64,000 bases of DNA from Pseudomonas viridiflava (GCF_900590755.1 NZ_UUOC01000053.1:248001-312000), one strand, 5' to 3'. Counted from the stretch's first letter, positions 16,922-26,580 are shown. Notes: generated by a model not told the origin, from the sequence alone. Numbers and translations are program-made.

Positions 16922-18031
16922 TTAGCCGCGGGCAATGACTGCTGCGTCGGCTTCGACCTTTTCGGCCGCTTTCCTGCGAATCAAGCGTTCGAGCTCATCC
17001 ACAAGATTTTCATTGGTCAGCTTCTGCGCCGGCTTACCGTCGATGTAGATCAGGTTCGGCGTACCGCCCGTAAGGCCGACATGGGCCTCTTTGGCTTCGC
17101 CAGGCCCGTTGACCACACAACCGATGACCGCAACGTCCAACGGCACCAACAGATCTTCAAGCCGACCTTCCAGCTCGTTCATGGTCTTGACCACATCGAA
17201 GTTCTGCCGCGAGCAGCTCGGGCAGGCGATGAAGTTGATCCCACGGGAACGAAGGCGCAGCGATTTGAGGATGTCGTAGCCGACTTTCACCTCCTCAACC
17301 GGGTCAGCGGCCAACGAGATGCGGATAGTATCGCCAATTCCTTCGGCGAGCAGCATACCGAGGCCCACGGCAGATTTCACTGTGCCTGAACGCAAACCGC
17401 CCGCTTCAGTAATACCCAGGTGCAAAGGCTGGACAATTTCCTTGGCCAGCAGGCGATAGGCTTCGACGGCCATGAACACGTCGGAGGCTTTGACACTGAC
17501 CTTGAAGTCCTGGAAATTCAGGCGCTCCAGGTGTTCGACGTGACGCAGCGCCGACTCGACCAGAGCAGCAGGTGTAGGTTCGCCGTACTTCTTTTGCAGA
17601 TCCTTTTCCAGCGAACCGGCGTTTACGCCGATGCGGATCGGGATGCCACGATCACGGGCGGCATCGACCACGGCACGCACCCGGTCTTCGCGACCGATGT
17701 TGCCCGGGTTGATGCGCAGGCAATCAACGCCCAGTTCGGCAACGCGCAAGGCAATCTTGTAATCGAAGTGAATGTCGGCAACCAGCGGCACTTTCACCAG
17801 TTGCTTGATACGGCCGAAAGCTTCAGCGGCATCCATGTCAGGAACCGATACCCGAACGATATCAACCCCAGCCGCTTCCAGACGATTGATCTGGGCAACG
17901 GTCGCTGCGACGTCGTTGGTATCGCTGTTGGTCATGCTCTGCACCGCGATCGGTGCATCACCGCCCACAGGAACGGAGCCAACCCAGATTTTTCGGGATT
18001 CGCGACGCTTGATCGGAGACTCACCGTGCAT
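16922..18031 (-). CDS. ispG: 4-hydroxy-3-methylbut-2-enyl diphosphate synthase (IspG)
   Basis: Converts methylerythritol cyclodiphosphate to HMBPP in the MEP isoprenoid pathway, using a [4Fe-4S] cluster. 369 residues. The N-terminal TIM barrel shows VADIHFDYKIAL, LRINPGNIG and GVNAGSLEKDL. The C-terminal cluster domain has the cysteine motif ACPSCSRQ and GCVVNGPGE. The start at ATG 18031 is 3 bases after the rodZ stop, so it is tightly coupled to rodZ. Confidence 0.98.
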   Translation of the reverse strand: MHGESPIKRRESRKIWVGSVPVGGDAPIAVQSMTNSDTNDVAATVAQINRLEAAGVDIVRVSVPDMDAAEAFGRIKQLVKVPLVADIHFDYKIALRVAELGVDCLRINPGNIGREDRVRAVVDAARDRGIPIRIGVNAGSLEKDLQKKYGEPTPAALVESALRHVEHLERLNFQDFKVSVKASDVFMAVEAYRLLAKEIVQPLHLGITEAGGLRSGTVKSAVGLGMLLAEGIGDTIRISLAADPVEEVKVGYDILKSLRLRSRGINFIACPSCSRQNFDVVKTMNELEGRLEDLLVPLDVAVIGCVVNGPGEAKEAHVGLTGGTPNLIYIDGKPAQKLTNENLVDELERLIRRKAAEKVEADAAVIARG

Positions 18032-18034
18032 GAC

Positions 18035-19003
18035 TTATTGCCCCAGTTTCAGGCGAGCAGTGGCGCCAGAGGTGAACGGAGCTACATCGACAGACGCGCC
18101 GTTGTAGCTGACCTGCGCGCCAGCTGCCGCGCCGAGACGTACGCTCAGAGGTGGTTTGCCGCTGAGGTCCAGGCTATCGCCCTTACGCTTCAAGCCGCTG
18201 TAAAGCACCTTGCCATTGGCGTCGGTAACCTGAGTCCAGCAATCAGCCGTGAAAGCGATCTTCACCTGGCCTGCACCAGCCACAACTGGCTCGCTGGCCA
18301 CCGGAGCCGGGGCTGCCACTGCGGGCGCTGATGGCGCAGGAGCAGCAGGAGTAGCCGGGGTGGTATGAGTCGTTGCCGGAGCCGATGGCGTGCTCGTGGA
18401 CGGCGCCGATGCAGACGCTTCACCAGACGGAGTGGCCGGATTCAGCGGCAGTGGCGCAGAAGTGGTGGTTTGCGATTCGGCTACGGCCTGATCTTCAGGC
18501 TCATCCAGCGGATGAATCTGAGTCGTGCCATCAGCGCTTTCAACTTCCACGTGTTCCAGGCTCAGCCCTGAAGGCTCCTTGCCCCGCTGGGAGGTTTGAT
18601 CCTGCCACCAGAAGAAGCCACCACCGACCAGAACCACCAGCAAAAGCAGGCTGACGATACGCAGGATATTGTGTGAAAGCCGCACAGGCTCTTCGATGCG
18701 ACCTAAGGCATGAACCGAACTGCCTTGGCCGTCGGTGCCGGTGAACTGGTCGAACTGGGTAACGAGTGCAGACTGATCGAGCTCCAGCAACTTGGCGTAG
18801 GCGCGAACATAGCCGCGGGCAAAGGTGTGCCCTGGCAGCTTTTCAAAGTGGCCAGCCTCGACGTTACTCAGAGACGTCACGGTGAGGTTAAGCCTCAGAG
18901 CGACATCTGGCAGCGACCAGTTTTTATTCTCACGTGCCTGACGCAGGGTATCCCCAGGATTAACGCGAGTGGCTGCTACAACTTCGGGATGCACCGCTTT
19001 CAT
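18035..19003 (-). CDS. rodZ: Cytoskeletal protein RodZ
   Basis: Links MreB to the membrane and helps keep rod shape. An N-terminal Cro/CI-like helix-turn-helix is at about residues 15-85 (LRQARENKNWSLPDVALRLN). One membrane segment follows near residues 112-132 (NILRIVSLLLLVVLVGGGFFWW). Next comes a Pro/Ala/Thr/Ser-rich periplasmic linker, and then a C-terminal DUF4115 domain. Two adjacent ATG codons (19006, 19003) are possible; the second has the better distance from GGAG. It overlaps the pilW stop. Confidence 0.93.
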   Translation of the reverse strand: MKAVHPEVVAATRVNPGDTLRQARENKNWSLPDVALRLNLTVTSLSNVEAGHFEKLPGHTFARGYVRAYAKLLELDQSALVTQFDQFTGTDGQGSSVHALGRIEEPVRLSHNILRIVSLLLLVVLVGGGFFWWQDQTSQRGKEPSGLSLEHVEVESADGTTQIHPLDEPEDQAVAESQTTTSAPLPLNPATPSGEASASAPSTSTPSAPATTHTTPATPAAPAPSAPAVAAPAPVASEPVVAGAGQVKIAFTADCWTQVTDANGKVLYSGLKRKGDSLDLSGKPPLSVRLGAAAGAQVSYNGASVDVAPFTSGATARLKLGQ

Positions 19004-19761
19004 CATTGCTCCGACAGGTATTGCTGATATTCCGGCGTACCGGGATAGAGTCTTTTGAGTTGCAAGCCATAGCTGGCTGCCTTGTTGCGATCATCATAGA
19101 CTTTTGCCAATCGCGTACCGAGCAATAGACTACGTGCATTTTGCTCGCTGAGTTGGCTAAAACGGTCGTAATAGTCACGCGACGGCACATAATGCCTGTC
19201 TTCGTAAGACAACTCAGCCATTTCCAGCAATGATCTTGGCAACTGGCGATCCAGGCGCAACGCCTTGGTGAAATGATTCAGGGCCGCTTCACGGTCCCCA
19301 AGCCTCGCTGCGGTCATGCCGAGGCTTTCAAATACCCGGGAACGCTCTGGATAGAGGTTGTCAGCGGCTGCTTCCTCAAAACGTGCGTAAGCTTCCTTGT
19401 AACGCTTCTGCTCGTAAAGAAAACTGCCGTAATTGTTGAGGATACGAGCATCGCCCTTGCGGGCCGACAACGCCTTCTGGAAATGCTTGTCTGCCAGTTC
19501 GGACTCCATTTCAACCTGAAAGACCAATGCGAGCGCTGCGTTGGCATCGGCGTCGGAGTCATCAAGCTCCAGCGCTTTTTTCAGCGGAACCTTGGCGCGT
19601 TCGGTCTGGCCTTGCTGAAGGTAACCGACGCCCAACTGTACATAAGCCTGGCGAGCATCAGCGCGACCTTTGCTGGTGCTCATCGGATCGACGTTGCCCG
19701 ACGTCACGCAACCGGCCAGCAACGTCATGAAACACAGCAGCAGCGCGGCACGCACAGACAT
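19003..19761 (-). CDS. pilW: Type IV pilus biogenesis/stability lipoprotein PilW (PilF)
   Basis: Outer-membrane lipoprotein pilotin needed for PilQ secretin assembly and pilus stability. 252 residues from ATG 19761 with a GAGAGA site; a TTG further upstream is less likely. The lipobox LLAGC gives Cys at about residue 17. The mature part is TPR repeats (YVQLGVGYLQQGQTERA, NNYGSFLYEQKRYKEAYA and more). It lies between rlmN and rodZ, the usual order in pseudomonads. Confidence 0.94.
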   Translation of the reverse strand: MSVRAALLLCFMTLLAGCVTSGNVDPMSTSKGRADARQAYVQLGVGYLQQGQTERAKVPLKKALELDDSDADANAALALVFQVEMESELADKHFQKALSARKGDARILNNYGSFLYEQKRYKEAYARFEEAAADNLYPERSRVFESLGMTAARLGDREAALNHFTKALRLDRQLPRSLLEMAELSYEDRHYVPSRDYYDRFSQLSEQNARSLLLGTRLAKVYDDRNKAASYGLQLKRLYPGTPEYQQYLSEQ

Positions 19762-19787
19762 TGAGGTTCTCTCAGCCAAGTTCGCGA

Positions 19788-20936
19788 TCAGGTTCGAGTC
19801 GTAGCGGTTTGGGCCACACTGGCCTCGGCGTTCAACTCTCGCACAGCAATGTAGCGCTCGCTGCGACGAGTCCGATCCATGACCTGCCCTACCAGCTGGC
19901 CGCAGGCGGCGTCGATGTCTTCTCCACGGGTGGTACGCACCGTGACGTTGTAGCCAGCCTGATGCAATTGATCCTGGAAGCGACGAATCGCGTTATTGCT
20001 CGGACGTTCGTAACCCGAATGCGGAAACGGGTTGAACGGAATCAGGTTGATCTTGCAAGGGGTGTCTTTAAGCAGCTCGATCATTTCGACCGCGTGCTCA
20101 ACCTTGTCGTTGATGTCCTTGAGCATGGTGTACTCAACGGTCAGCACACGCTTTTCACCCAGCGTCGCCATGTAGCGGCGGCAGGACTCAAGCAGCATCT
20201 TCAACGGGTATTTCTTGTTGATCGGTACCAACTGGTTGCGCAACGCATCGTTGGGTGCGTGCAGCGACAATGCCAGCGATACATCGATGTGCTTGGCCAG
20301 CTCATCGATCATCGGTACCACGCCGGAGGTAGACAGCGTCACCCGGCGCTTGGAAATGCCATAGCCCAGGTCATCCATCATCAGATGCATGGCGGCAATG
20401 ACATTGTCGAAGTTCAGCAGCGGCTCACCCATGCCCATCATCACCACGTTGGTGATGGCACGGTCGACGGTTGCCGGGACGCTGCCAAACGATTTATTGG
20501 CAATCCACACCTGACCGATCACTTCGGCGGCGGTGAGGTTGCTGTTGAAGCCTTGCTTGCCGGTGGAGCAGAAACTGCAGTCCAGGGCACAGCCCGCCTG
20601 GGACGAAACACACAAGGTGCCACGTTTACCCTGGGGGATATAGACAGTCTCGACGCAGCTGCCGGATGCCACGCGCACCACCCACTTACGGGTGCCATCG
20701 GTGGAGATATCCTCGCTGACCACTTCGGGACCACGGACCTCAGCACAGGCCTTGAGCTTTTCGCGCAGGGCCTTGCTGACGTTCGTCATGGCGTCGAAAT
20801 CGTCGACGCCAAAGTGGTGAATCCACTTCATGACCTGACCGGCACGGAAGCGCTTCTCCCCGATAGAATCGAAGAATTTTTCCATTTCCAGCTGGGTCAG
20901 ACCCAACAGGTTTGTTTTGCCAGTCGATGCAATCAT
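19788..20936 (-). CDS. rlmN: Dual-specificity rRNA/tRNA methyltransferase RlmN
   Basis: Radical-SAM enzyme that methylates C2 of adenosine 2503 in 23S rRNA and A37 in some tRNAs. 382 residues from ATG 20936; a GTG five codons upstream is less likely because the GAAGGGTG ribosome binding site overlaps it. The cluster motif CALDCSFC (CxxxCxxC) and the second catalytic cysteine in DIDAACGQL are both present. SAM-binding GMGEPLLNFDNV is seen. It starts 33 bases after the ndk stop. Confidence 0.97.
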   Translation of the reverse strand: MIASTGKTNLLGLTQLEMEKFFDSIGEKRFRAGQVMKWIHHFGVDDFDAMTNVSKALREKLKACAEVRGPEVVSEDISTDGTRKWVVRVASGSCVETVYIPQGKRGTLCVSSQAGCALDCSFCSTGKQGFNSNLTAAEVIGQVWIANKSFGSVPATVDRAITNVVMMGMGEPLLNFDNVIAAMHLMMDDLGYGISKRRVTLSTSGVVPMIDELAKHIDVSLALSLHAPNDALRNQLVPINKKYPLKMLLESCRRYMATLGEKRVLTVEYTMLKDINDKVEHAVEMIELLKDTPCKINLIPFNPFPHSGYERPSNNAIRRFQDQLHQAGYNVTVRTTRGEDIDAACGQLVGQVMDRTRRSERYIAVRELNAEASVAQTATTRT

Positions 20937-20968
20937 GAATTCACCCTTCACTCGTTAGTCAAAAAGAC

Positions 20969-21394
20969 TTAGCGAGCGGTTACCTCTGTAGCTGCGAAGA
21001 AGTACGAGATTTCGCGAGCGGCGGCTGCTTCGGAATCGGAGCCGTGAACAGCGTTGGCGTCGATGGAATCAGCGAAGTCAGCACGGATGGTGCCGGCAGC
21101 AGCTTCTTTAGGGTTGGTAGCGCCCATCAGTTCACGGTTCAGGGCGATAGCGTTTTCGCCTTCCAGAACCTGAACAACAACAGGGCCGGAGATCATGAAA
21201 GCAACCAGGTCGCCGAAGAAGCCACGAGCGCTGTGCTCAGCGTAGAAACCTTCAGCTTCAGCCTTGGACAGTTGCTTCAGCTTGGAAGCAACGACGCGCA
21301 GACCGGCTTTTTCAAAACGAGTGGTGATCTCGCCGATTACGTTTTTAGCAACGGCGTCAGGCTTGATGATGGAGAAAGTACGTTGAACAGCCAT
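20969..21394 (-). CDS. ndk: Nucleoside diphosphate kinase
   Basis: Balances nucleoside triphosphate pools by phosphate transfer. 141 residues, the usual length. The phosphohistidine lies in NAVHGSDS, and the start MAVQRTFSIIKPDAV is typical. An intrinsic terminator separates it from the upstream iscX gene, so it probably has its own promoter in the 95-base spacer. Confidence 0.98.
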   Translation of the reverse strand: MAVQRTFSIIKPDAVAKNVIGEITTRFEKAGLRVVASKLKQLSKAEAEGFYAEHSARGFFGDLVAFMISGPVVVQVLEGENAIALNRELMGATNPKEAAAGTIRADFADSIDANAVHGSDSEAAAAREISYFFAATEVTAR

Positions 21395-21423
21395 GGTGTA
21401 ACTCCAGAAACAATGATTAAAGC

Positions 21424-21455
21424 GAAAAATTAAACCCGCGAATTATACGCGGGTT
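21424..21455 (-). terminator. Intrinsic terminator of the isc operon
   Basis: Perfect 8-bp stem AACCCGCG / CGCGGGTT (21433-21440 with 21448-21455) followed on the minus strand by TTTAATTTTTCG. It lies between iscX and ndk. Confidence 0.88.
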
Positions 21456-21489
21456 CTGAGGGATTTCCTAACTGCAAACTGTATGGAGC

Positions 21490-21690
21490 TTAGTCTGCTT
21501 CTTCGATCCACAAGCCTTGGATGGCTTCAAGGACCTTTTCACCGCCGCGATCCGGGATATCGTCGAAATCTGGCAATGCCATCACCAGATTGCGCAGCTT
21601 GACGAAATTCACAGTCAGCGGATCGATCTCCGGGTGCGCTTCGGCAAGCTGGATAGCGATTTCCTGCACATCAACCCATTTAAGGCTCAT
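21490..21690 (-). CDS. iscX: Fe-S cluster assembly protein IscX
   Basis: Small acidic protein that binds IscS and modulates Fe-S cluster assembly. 66 residues, the family's usual size, with the conserved MSLKWVDVQEIAIQLAE start and DFDDDP-like region (PDFDDIPDRGGEKVLEAIQ). Last gene of the isc operon, 14 bases after fdx. Confidence 0.96.
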   Translation of the reverse strand: MSLKWVDVQEIAIQLAEAHPEIDPLTVNFVKLRNLVMALPDFDDIPDRGGEKVLEAIQGLWIEEAD

Positions 21691-21704
21691 GAGACATCCT
21701 TGAA

Positions 21705-22046
21705 TCAGTGTGGCGCTTCGGCCGCATGGTTAAGCGAATACTTGGGAATTTCAACCGTCAGGTCTTCATTTCCGACGATTGCCTGACAAGACAGACGCGA
21801 CTGGACTTCCAGCCCCCAGGCCTTGTCGAGCATGTCTTCTTCCAGCTCATCCGCTTCATTCAGCGAATCAAGCCCTTTACGGATGATGCAGTGGCACGTC
21901 GTGCAGGCACAGACGCCACCGCAGGCACTTTCGATCTCGATGTGGTACTCATGGGCAATCTCGAGAATCGAGGTGCCAGGTGCCACCTCCACAGCCAACC
22001 CTTCCGGACACAGCACGGCGTGGGGCAGAAAAGTGAGCAGCGGCAT
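21705..22046 (-). CDS. fdx: ISC-type [2Fe-2S] ferredoxin
   Basis: Electron donor for Fe-S cluster assembly by IscU. 113 residues. The adrenodoxin-type cysteine pattern is intact: CGGVCACTTCHC plus the distal cysteine in RLSCQAIVG. It begins 3 bases after hscA, inside the isc operon. Confidence 0.97.
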   Translation of the reverse strand: MPLLTFLPHAVLCPEGLAVEVAPGTSILEIAHEYHIEIESACGGVCACTTCHCIIRKGLDSLNEADELEEDMLDKAWGLEVQSRLSCQAIVGNEDLTVEIPKYSLNHAAEAPH

Positions 22047-22049
22047 CAG

Positions 22050-23912
22050 TTATTCCTCAATTTCATTCAGGTTGCGCCCCGACAGCGCGGTCTTGACTGT
22101 CAGATCCATACGTCGGGCTGCAAATGCATCAGTTACTTGCGACAAACGCTTGGTCTGTTGCTCGATGGCAGGACCGTCGGTGCCCTGCATCAATTCACGC
22201 AATTCCTGCAATTGCAGGTCAATAACCATGCGCTCTTCGGCATCGAGCAGGCTTTGGCCATCAACTTCCAGTGCAGCCTCGACGGCCTCGACCAGACGCT
22301 GAGCATCGACCTGCTGTTCACGCAGGACGCGGGCAACCTTGTCGTCACCGGCGTTTTCGAAAGAGTCCTTGAGCATCCGGGAGATTTCGCCATCAGTCAG
22401 GCCATAGGATGGCTTGACCTGGATGCTCGACTCAACACCCGAACCCAGTTCACGCGCCGCGACGCTGAGCAGCCCATCGGCGTCGACCTGGAAGGTCACG
22501 CGGATTTTCGCGGCACCGGCGACCATGGAAGGGATTCCACGCAGCTCGAAGCGCGCCAGTGAACGACAATCGCTGATCAGTTCGCGCTCGCCCTGCAGCA
22601 CATGAATCATCATGGCCGACTGACCGTCTTTATAAGTGGTGAAGTCCTGAGCACGCGCCACTGGAATGGTGGTGTTACGCGGGATGACCTTCTCCATCAG
22701 ACCGCCCATGGTTTCCAGCCCAAGGGAGAGCGGAATCACATCGAGCAGCAGCAATTCTTCGCCATCGCGCTTGTTGCCGGCCAGGGTATCGGCCTGGATC
22801 GCCGCGCCAATGGCGACCACTTGATCCGGGTCGATCTCAGTCAATGGCTGACGGCCAAACAGCTCGGCAACAGCACTGCGCACACGAGGGACACGGGTCG
22901 AACCACCGACCATGACCACCGCTTCGACTTCGTCCAGCTCAATACCAGAATCGCGGACAGCGCGGCGGCACGCCTTCAGGCTGCGGGCAACCATCGGTTC
23001 GATCATCGCCTCGAAGGCATCACGGCTGAGCGCGCCCTGCCAATCGCCGTACTCGACATTAACAGTAGATTCGTTGGTCAACGCTTCTTTAGCCGCGCAC
23101 GCTGCCTGCAGCAGACTGCGCTGAGCGGACGGGTCGATATCAGCGGAGAGCCCTGCTTCTGCAACAATCCAGCTGGCGATTGCATGATCGAAATCATCGC
23201 CACCCAGCGCGGTGTCGCCGCCGGTTGCCATGACTTCGAACACGCCACCCGTGAGGCGCAGAATGGAAATATCAAAGGTACCGCCACCCAGGTCGTAAAT
23301 AGCGACGACGCCTTCGGCATTTTGATCCAGGCCGTAGGCGACAGCCGCAGCAGTCGGCTCGTTGAGCAGACGCAATACGGTCAAGCCTGCCAGCTTGGCA
23401 GCATCCTTGGTGGCCTGACGCTGGGCGTCATCGAAATAGGCCGGGACGGTAATCACCGCCCCTACCAATTCACCGCCCAGAGTCTGTTCGGCGCGTTGAC
23501 GCAAGACCTTGAGAATATCGGCTGACACCTCGACCGGGCTTTTCGGGCCCTGGACGGTATCAATGAACGGCATGTGCGACTCACCGCCCACAAACCGGTA
23601 AGGCAACTGCTCGCCCAGCTGCTTGACGTCGGACAAACCACGACCCATCAAGCGCTTGACCGACAGCACGGTATTGAAAGGGTCTGCTGCAGCAGCGGCC
23701 TTGGCGGCCTGCCCTACCTCGACACGATCGGCGTGATAGCGAACGGCGGACGGCAGAATGACCTGCCCGTCGGCATCGGCCAGAGGTTCGGAGAGACCGC
23801 TGCGCAAAGCAGCGACCAGCGAATTGGTAGTGCCAAGGTCAATACCGACAGCCAGGCGACGCTGATGCGGTTGCGGACTTTGACCGGGTTCGGCGATCTG
23901 GAGTAAGGCCAT
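22050..23912 (-). CDS. hscA: Fe-S protein assembly chaperone HscA
   Basis: Hsp70-class ATPase that helps transfer Fe-S clusters from IscU. 620 residues. The nucleotide-binding domain shows GIDLGTTNSLVAAL, VPAYFDDAQRQATKDAA and IYDLGGGTFDIS. The substrate-binding domain follows from about residue 390. It contacts the LPPVK motif of IscU, which is present in this window. It lies downstream of its co-chaperone gene hscB. Confidence 0.97.
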   Translation of the reverse strand: MALLQIAEPGQSPQPHQRRLAVGIDLGTTNSLVAALRSGLSEPLADADGQVILPSAVRYHADRVEVGQAAKAAAAADPFNTVLSVKRLMGRGLSDVKQLGEQLPYRFVGGESHMPFIDTVQGPKSPVEVSADILKVLRQRAEQTLGGELVGAVITVPAYFDDAQRQATKDAAKLAGLTVLRLLNEPTAAAVAYGLDQNAEGVVAIYDLGGGTFDISILRLTGGVFEVMATGGDTALGGDDFDHAIASWIVAEAGLSADIDPSAQRSLLQAACAAKEALTNESTVNVEYGDWQGALSRDAFEAMIEPMVARSLKACRRAVRDSGIELDEVEAVVMVGGSTRVPRVRSAVAELFGRQPLTEIDPDQVVAIGAAIQADTLAGNKRDGEELLLLDVIPLSLGLETMGGLMEKVIPRNTTIPVARAQDFTTYKDGQSAMMIHVLQGERELISDCRSLARFELRGIPSMVAGAAKIRVTFQVDADGLLSVAARELGSGVESSIQVKPSYGLTDGEISRMLKDSFENAGDDKVARVLREQQVDAQRLVEAVEAALEVDGQSLLDAEERMVIDLQLQELRELMQGTDGPAIEQQTKRLSQVTDAFAARRMDLTVKTALSGRNLNEIEE

Positions 23913-23957
23913 GCTTTATCAGAAATTCACAGGCGTGCGACCAGGAGCAGCACGGGG

Positions 23958-24476
23958 TTAATCGTCGAGGCGCTCTTCTAGCTGGCGCACTTCGTAAGAG
24001 AGCTTGTCGAGGAACTGCATACGGCGCATCAGGCGCTCGGCCTGCTCGCGTTGCGCAGCATCATCCCAACAGGCGGCGAAGCTTTCGTTCAGTTCGTCCT
24101 GCGCGGTTTTCAGGCGACGCTTGAAAACTGCAACCCCGGCCAGATCCGCCTCGTCCTGCAAGTCCTCAAGCTCTTCGCGCCATTGCATCTGCTGCAAAAG
24201 AAACTCGGGATCATGCACAGTGACTTCAAGCGGCACTTCGCCACGCATCGCCAGCAAATAGCGCGCTCGTTTTGGAGCGCTCTTGAGCGTCTGATAGGCG
24301 TCGTTGAGGCTGGCGGAACGCTCTAGCGCGGTACGCTGCTCACGCTCGGAAGCGTCGGCAAAGCGATCAGGGTGAACGCCGCGAGCAAGCTCGCGATACC
24401 GGGTCGCCAACAAATCGAGGTCGAGAAGAAAGCTCGGCTGAAGCTCGAATAACGCGTAATGACAAGGAGTGCCCAC
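23958..24476 (-). CDS. hscB: Co-chaperone HscB
   Basis: J-domain protein that delivers IscU to HscA and stimulates its ATPase. 172 residues if started at GTG 24476 (MGTPCHYALFELQPSFLLDL), which has a GAGG site and sits 8 bases after the iscA stop. The open frame extends 13 codons upstream into iscA, which is unlikely to be used. The J-domain HPD motif appears in RGVHPDRF, and a C-terminal helical bundle follows. Confidence 0.95.
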   Translation of the reverse strand: MGTPCHYALFELQPSFLLDLDLLATRYRELARGVHPDRFADASEREQRTALERSASLNDAYQTLKSAPKRARYLLAMRGEVPLEVTVHDPEFLLQQMQWREELEDLQDEADLAGVAVFKRRLKTAQDELNESFAACWDDAAQREQAERLMRRMQFLDKLSYEVRQLEERLDD

Positions 24477-24484
24477 AGTAAGCC

Positions 24485-24808
24485 TCAAACGTTGAAGCTT
24501 TCGCCGCAGCCACATTCACCGCGGGAGTTGGGGTTGTTGAACTTGAAGCCTTCGTTCAACCCTTCCTTGACGAAATCGAGCTCGGTGCCATCGAGATAGA
24601 CCAGGCTTTTCGGGTCGATGATCACCTTGACGCCGTGCAGTTCGAACACGGTGTCTTCGCTTGCTGCCTCATCGACAAACTCAAGCACATAGGCGAGACC
24701 GGAACAGCCTGTGGTGCGAACACCCAGACGAACGCCATCACCTTTACCGCGCCCATCGAGGGAGCGGCGGACGTGGTTAGCGGCAGCTTCTGTCATGCTG
24801 ATAGCCAT
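24485..24808 (-). CDS. iscA: Iron-sulfur cluster assembly protein IscA
   Basis: A-type carrier/scaffold of Fe-S assembly. 107 residues from ATG 24808 with AAGGAG upstream. The three conserved cysteines are visible: TTGCSGLAY and GECGCGESF near the C-terminus. It lies between iscU and hscB. Confidence 0.97.
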   Translation of the reverse strand: MAISMTEAAANHVRRSLDGRGKGDGVRLGVRTTGCSGLAYVLEFVDEAASEDTVFELHGVKVIIDPKSLVYLDGTELDFVKEGLNEGFKFNNPNSRGECGCGESFNV

Positions 24809-24851
24809 CTGAACTCCTTGCTTCACGCTTCTTTAAAAAGTCGCTGCTGAA

Positions 24852-25238
24852 TTACAGCAGGCCTTTCTTCTGCTTGTAATCGCGAACGGCGGCCTTGATG
24901 GCGTCTTCAGCGAGTACCGAGCAGTGAATTTTCACTGGAGGCAGAGCCAGCTCTTCAGCCAACTGAGTGTTTTTGATGGTCTCTGCTTCATCCAGAGTCT
25001 TGCCTTTCATCCACTCGGTAGCCAGGGAGCTGGAAGCGATTGCCGAACCGCAACCATAGGTCTTGAACTTGGCGTCTTCGATGACACCCTGATCGTTGAC
25101 CTTGATTTGCAGGCGCATAACGTCGCCGCAAGCAGGAGCGCCGACCATGCCGGTGCCAACATCTGGATCTTCCGCGTTCATCTTGCCGACGTTGCGCGGA
25201 TTCTCGTAGTGGTCAATGACCTTTTCGCTGTAAGCCAT
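24852..25238 (-). CDS. iscU: Fe-S cluster scaffold IscU
   Basis: Scaffold on which IscS-derived sulfur and iron form [2Fe-2S] clusters. 128 residues. The cluster cysteines lie in GAPACGDVM, TYGCGSAIASSS and KIHCSVLAED. The HscA recognition motif LPPVK precedes the last cysteine. It lies 83 bases downstream of iscS. Confidence 0.98.
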   Translation of the reverse strand: MAYSEKVIDHYENPRNVGKMNAEDPDVGTGMVGAPACGDVMRLQIKVNDQGVIEDAKFKTYGCGSAIASSSLATEWMKGKTLDEAETIKNTQLAEELALPPVKIHCSVLAEDAIKAAVRDYKQKKGLL

Positions 25239-25321
25239 GATGCTATTCCTCTATCAGGGAGCCGCTCTGCAGGTCATGAAAACGGTTATTGCTCATGACC
25301 TGTCTGGAAGGCGACTTTAAA

Positions 25322-26536
25322 TTAGTGCGCCGCCCACTCGATCTTGGAAATGTCGACGCCGTCTTTGTACATGTCCCACAGCGGCGACAATGCGCGCAGC
25401 TTGGTAACCGCTTCGCAGACTTTCTGCGCAGCCCAGTCGATCTCTTCTTCAGTGCTGAAGCGACCGAAGGTGAAGCGTATCGAGCTATGAGCCAGTTCGT
25501 CATTACGACCAAGGGCGCGTAGCACGTAGGACGGCTCCAGCGACGCCGAGGTACAGGCCGAACCGGACGACACCGCCAGATCCTTGAGCGCCATGATCAG
25601 CGACTCGCCTTCAACGTAGTTGAAGCTCAGGTTCAGGTTGTGCGGAACGCGAGCAGTCAGGCTGCCGTTCACGTACAACTCTTCGAGATTCTCGACCTGC
25701 TTGTAGAAGCGATCGTTCAGCGCTTGAAGGCGCTGATTTTCCGAGACCATCTCTTCCTTGGCAATGCGGAACGCTTCGCCCATGCCAACGATCTGGTGAG
25801 TCGCCAGAGTACCGGAACGCATGCCGCGCTCGTGACCACCGCCATGCATGGCCGCTTCGATGCGAACACGTGGCTTACGGCTTACGTAAAGCGCGCCGAT
25901 GCCTTTAGGGCCATAGGTCTTGTGGGCAGAGAAAGACATCAGGTCAACCTTGAGGTTGGCCAGGTTGATCTCGACTTTGCCGGTGGACTGTGCCGCATCG
26001 ACATGGAACAGCACGCCGCGCGAACGGGTCAGTTCGCCAATGGCTGCGATGTCGTTGATGGTGCCGATTTCGTTGTTCACATGCATGATCGAAACCAGAA
26101 TGGTGTCGTCGCGCATCACCGCCTCAATCATCGCAGGGGTGATCAAACCGTCTTCAGTAGGGTCGAGGTAAGTGACCTCGAAACCTTCACGCTCAAGCTG
26201 ACGCGTCGTATCAAGCACCGCTTTGTGCTCGATCTTGGAAGTGATGATGTGCTTGCCTTTGGAGGCGTAGAAGTGTGCGACACCCTTGATGGCGAGGTTG
26301 TCGGATTCGGTAGCACCCGAGGTCCAGACGATTTCGCGGGGATCAGCGCCCACCAGATCAGCCACTTGACGACGCGCATTCTCGACCGACTCTTCAGCCT
26401 TCCAGCCGAACACGTGGGAACGCGAAGCCGGGTTGCCGAAGTTTCCGTCAGCGGTCAGGCATTCGATCATTTTCTGAGCGACACGCGGATCGACCGGGGT
26501 CGTCGCGGAGTAATCGAGGTAAATCGGCAACTTCAT
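25322..26536 (-). CDS. iscS: Cysteine desulfurase IscS
   Basis: PLP enzyme that takes sulfur from cysteine for Fe-S clusters and tRNA thiolation. 404 residues from ATG 26536 (MKLPIYLDYSATTPVD). The PLP lysine lies in SFSAHKTYGPKGIGALYV and the mobile persulfide cysteine in SSGSACTSASLEPS. It is the second gene of the isc operon after iscR. Confidence 0.98.
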   Translation of the reverse strand: MKLPIYLDYSATTPVDPRVAQKMIECLTADGNFGNPASRSHVFGWKAEESVENARRQVADLVGADPREIVWTSGATESDNLAIKGVAHFYASKGKHIITSKIEHKAVLDTTRQLEREGFEVTYLDPTEDGLITPAMIEAVMRDDTILVSIMHVNNEIGTINDIAAIGELTRSRGVLFHVDAAQSTGKVEINLANLKVDLMSFSAHKTYGPKGIGALYVSRKPRVRIEAAMHGGGHERGMRSGTLATHQIVGMGEAFRIAKEEMVSENQRLQALNDRFYKQVENLEELYVNGSLTARVPHNLNLSFNYVEGESLIMALKDLAVSSGSACTSASLEPSYVLRALGRNDELAHSSIRFTFGRFSTEEEIDWAAQKVCEAVTKLRALSPLWDMYKDGVDISKIEWAAH

Positions 26537-26580
26537 TGAATCTCTCCTATCAGGCAGGCGCACCGCTCATTCATCTGCGT

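Noticed and set aside
19761..20972. Plus-strand ORF (403 codons) opposite rlmN
   Set aside because: Antisense shadow of rlmN with its intact CxxxCxxC motif.
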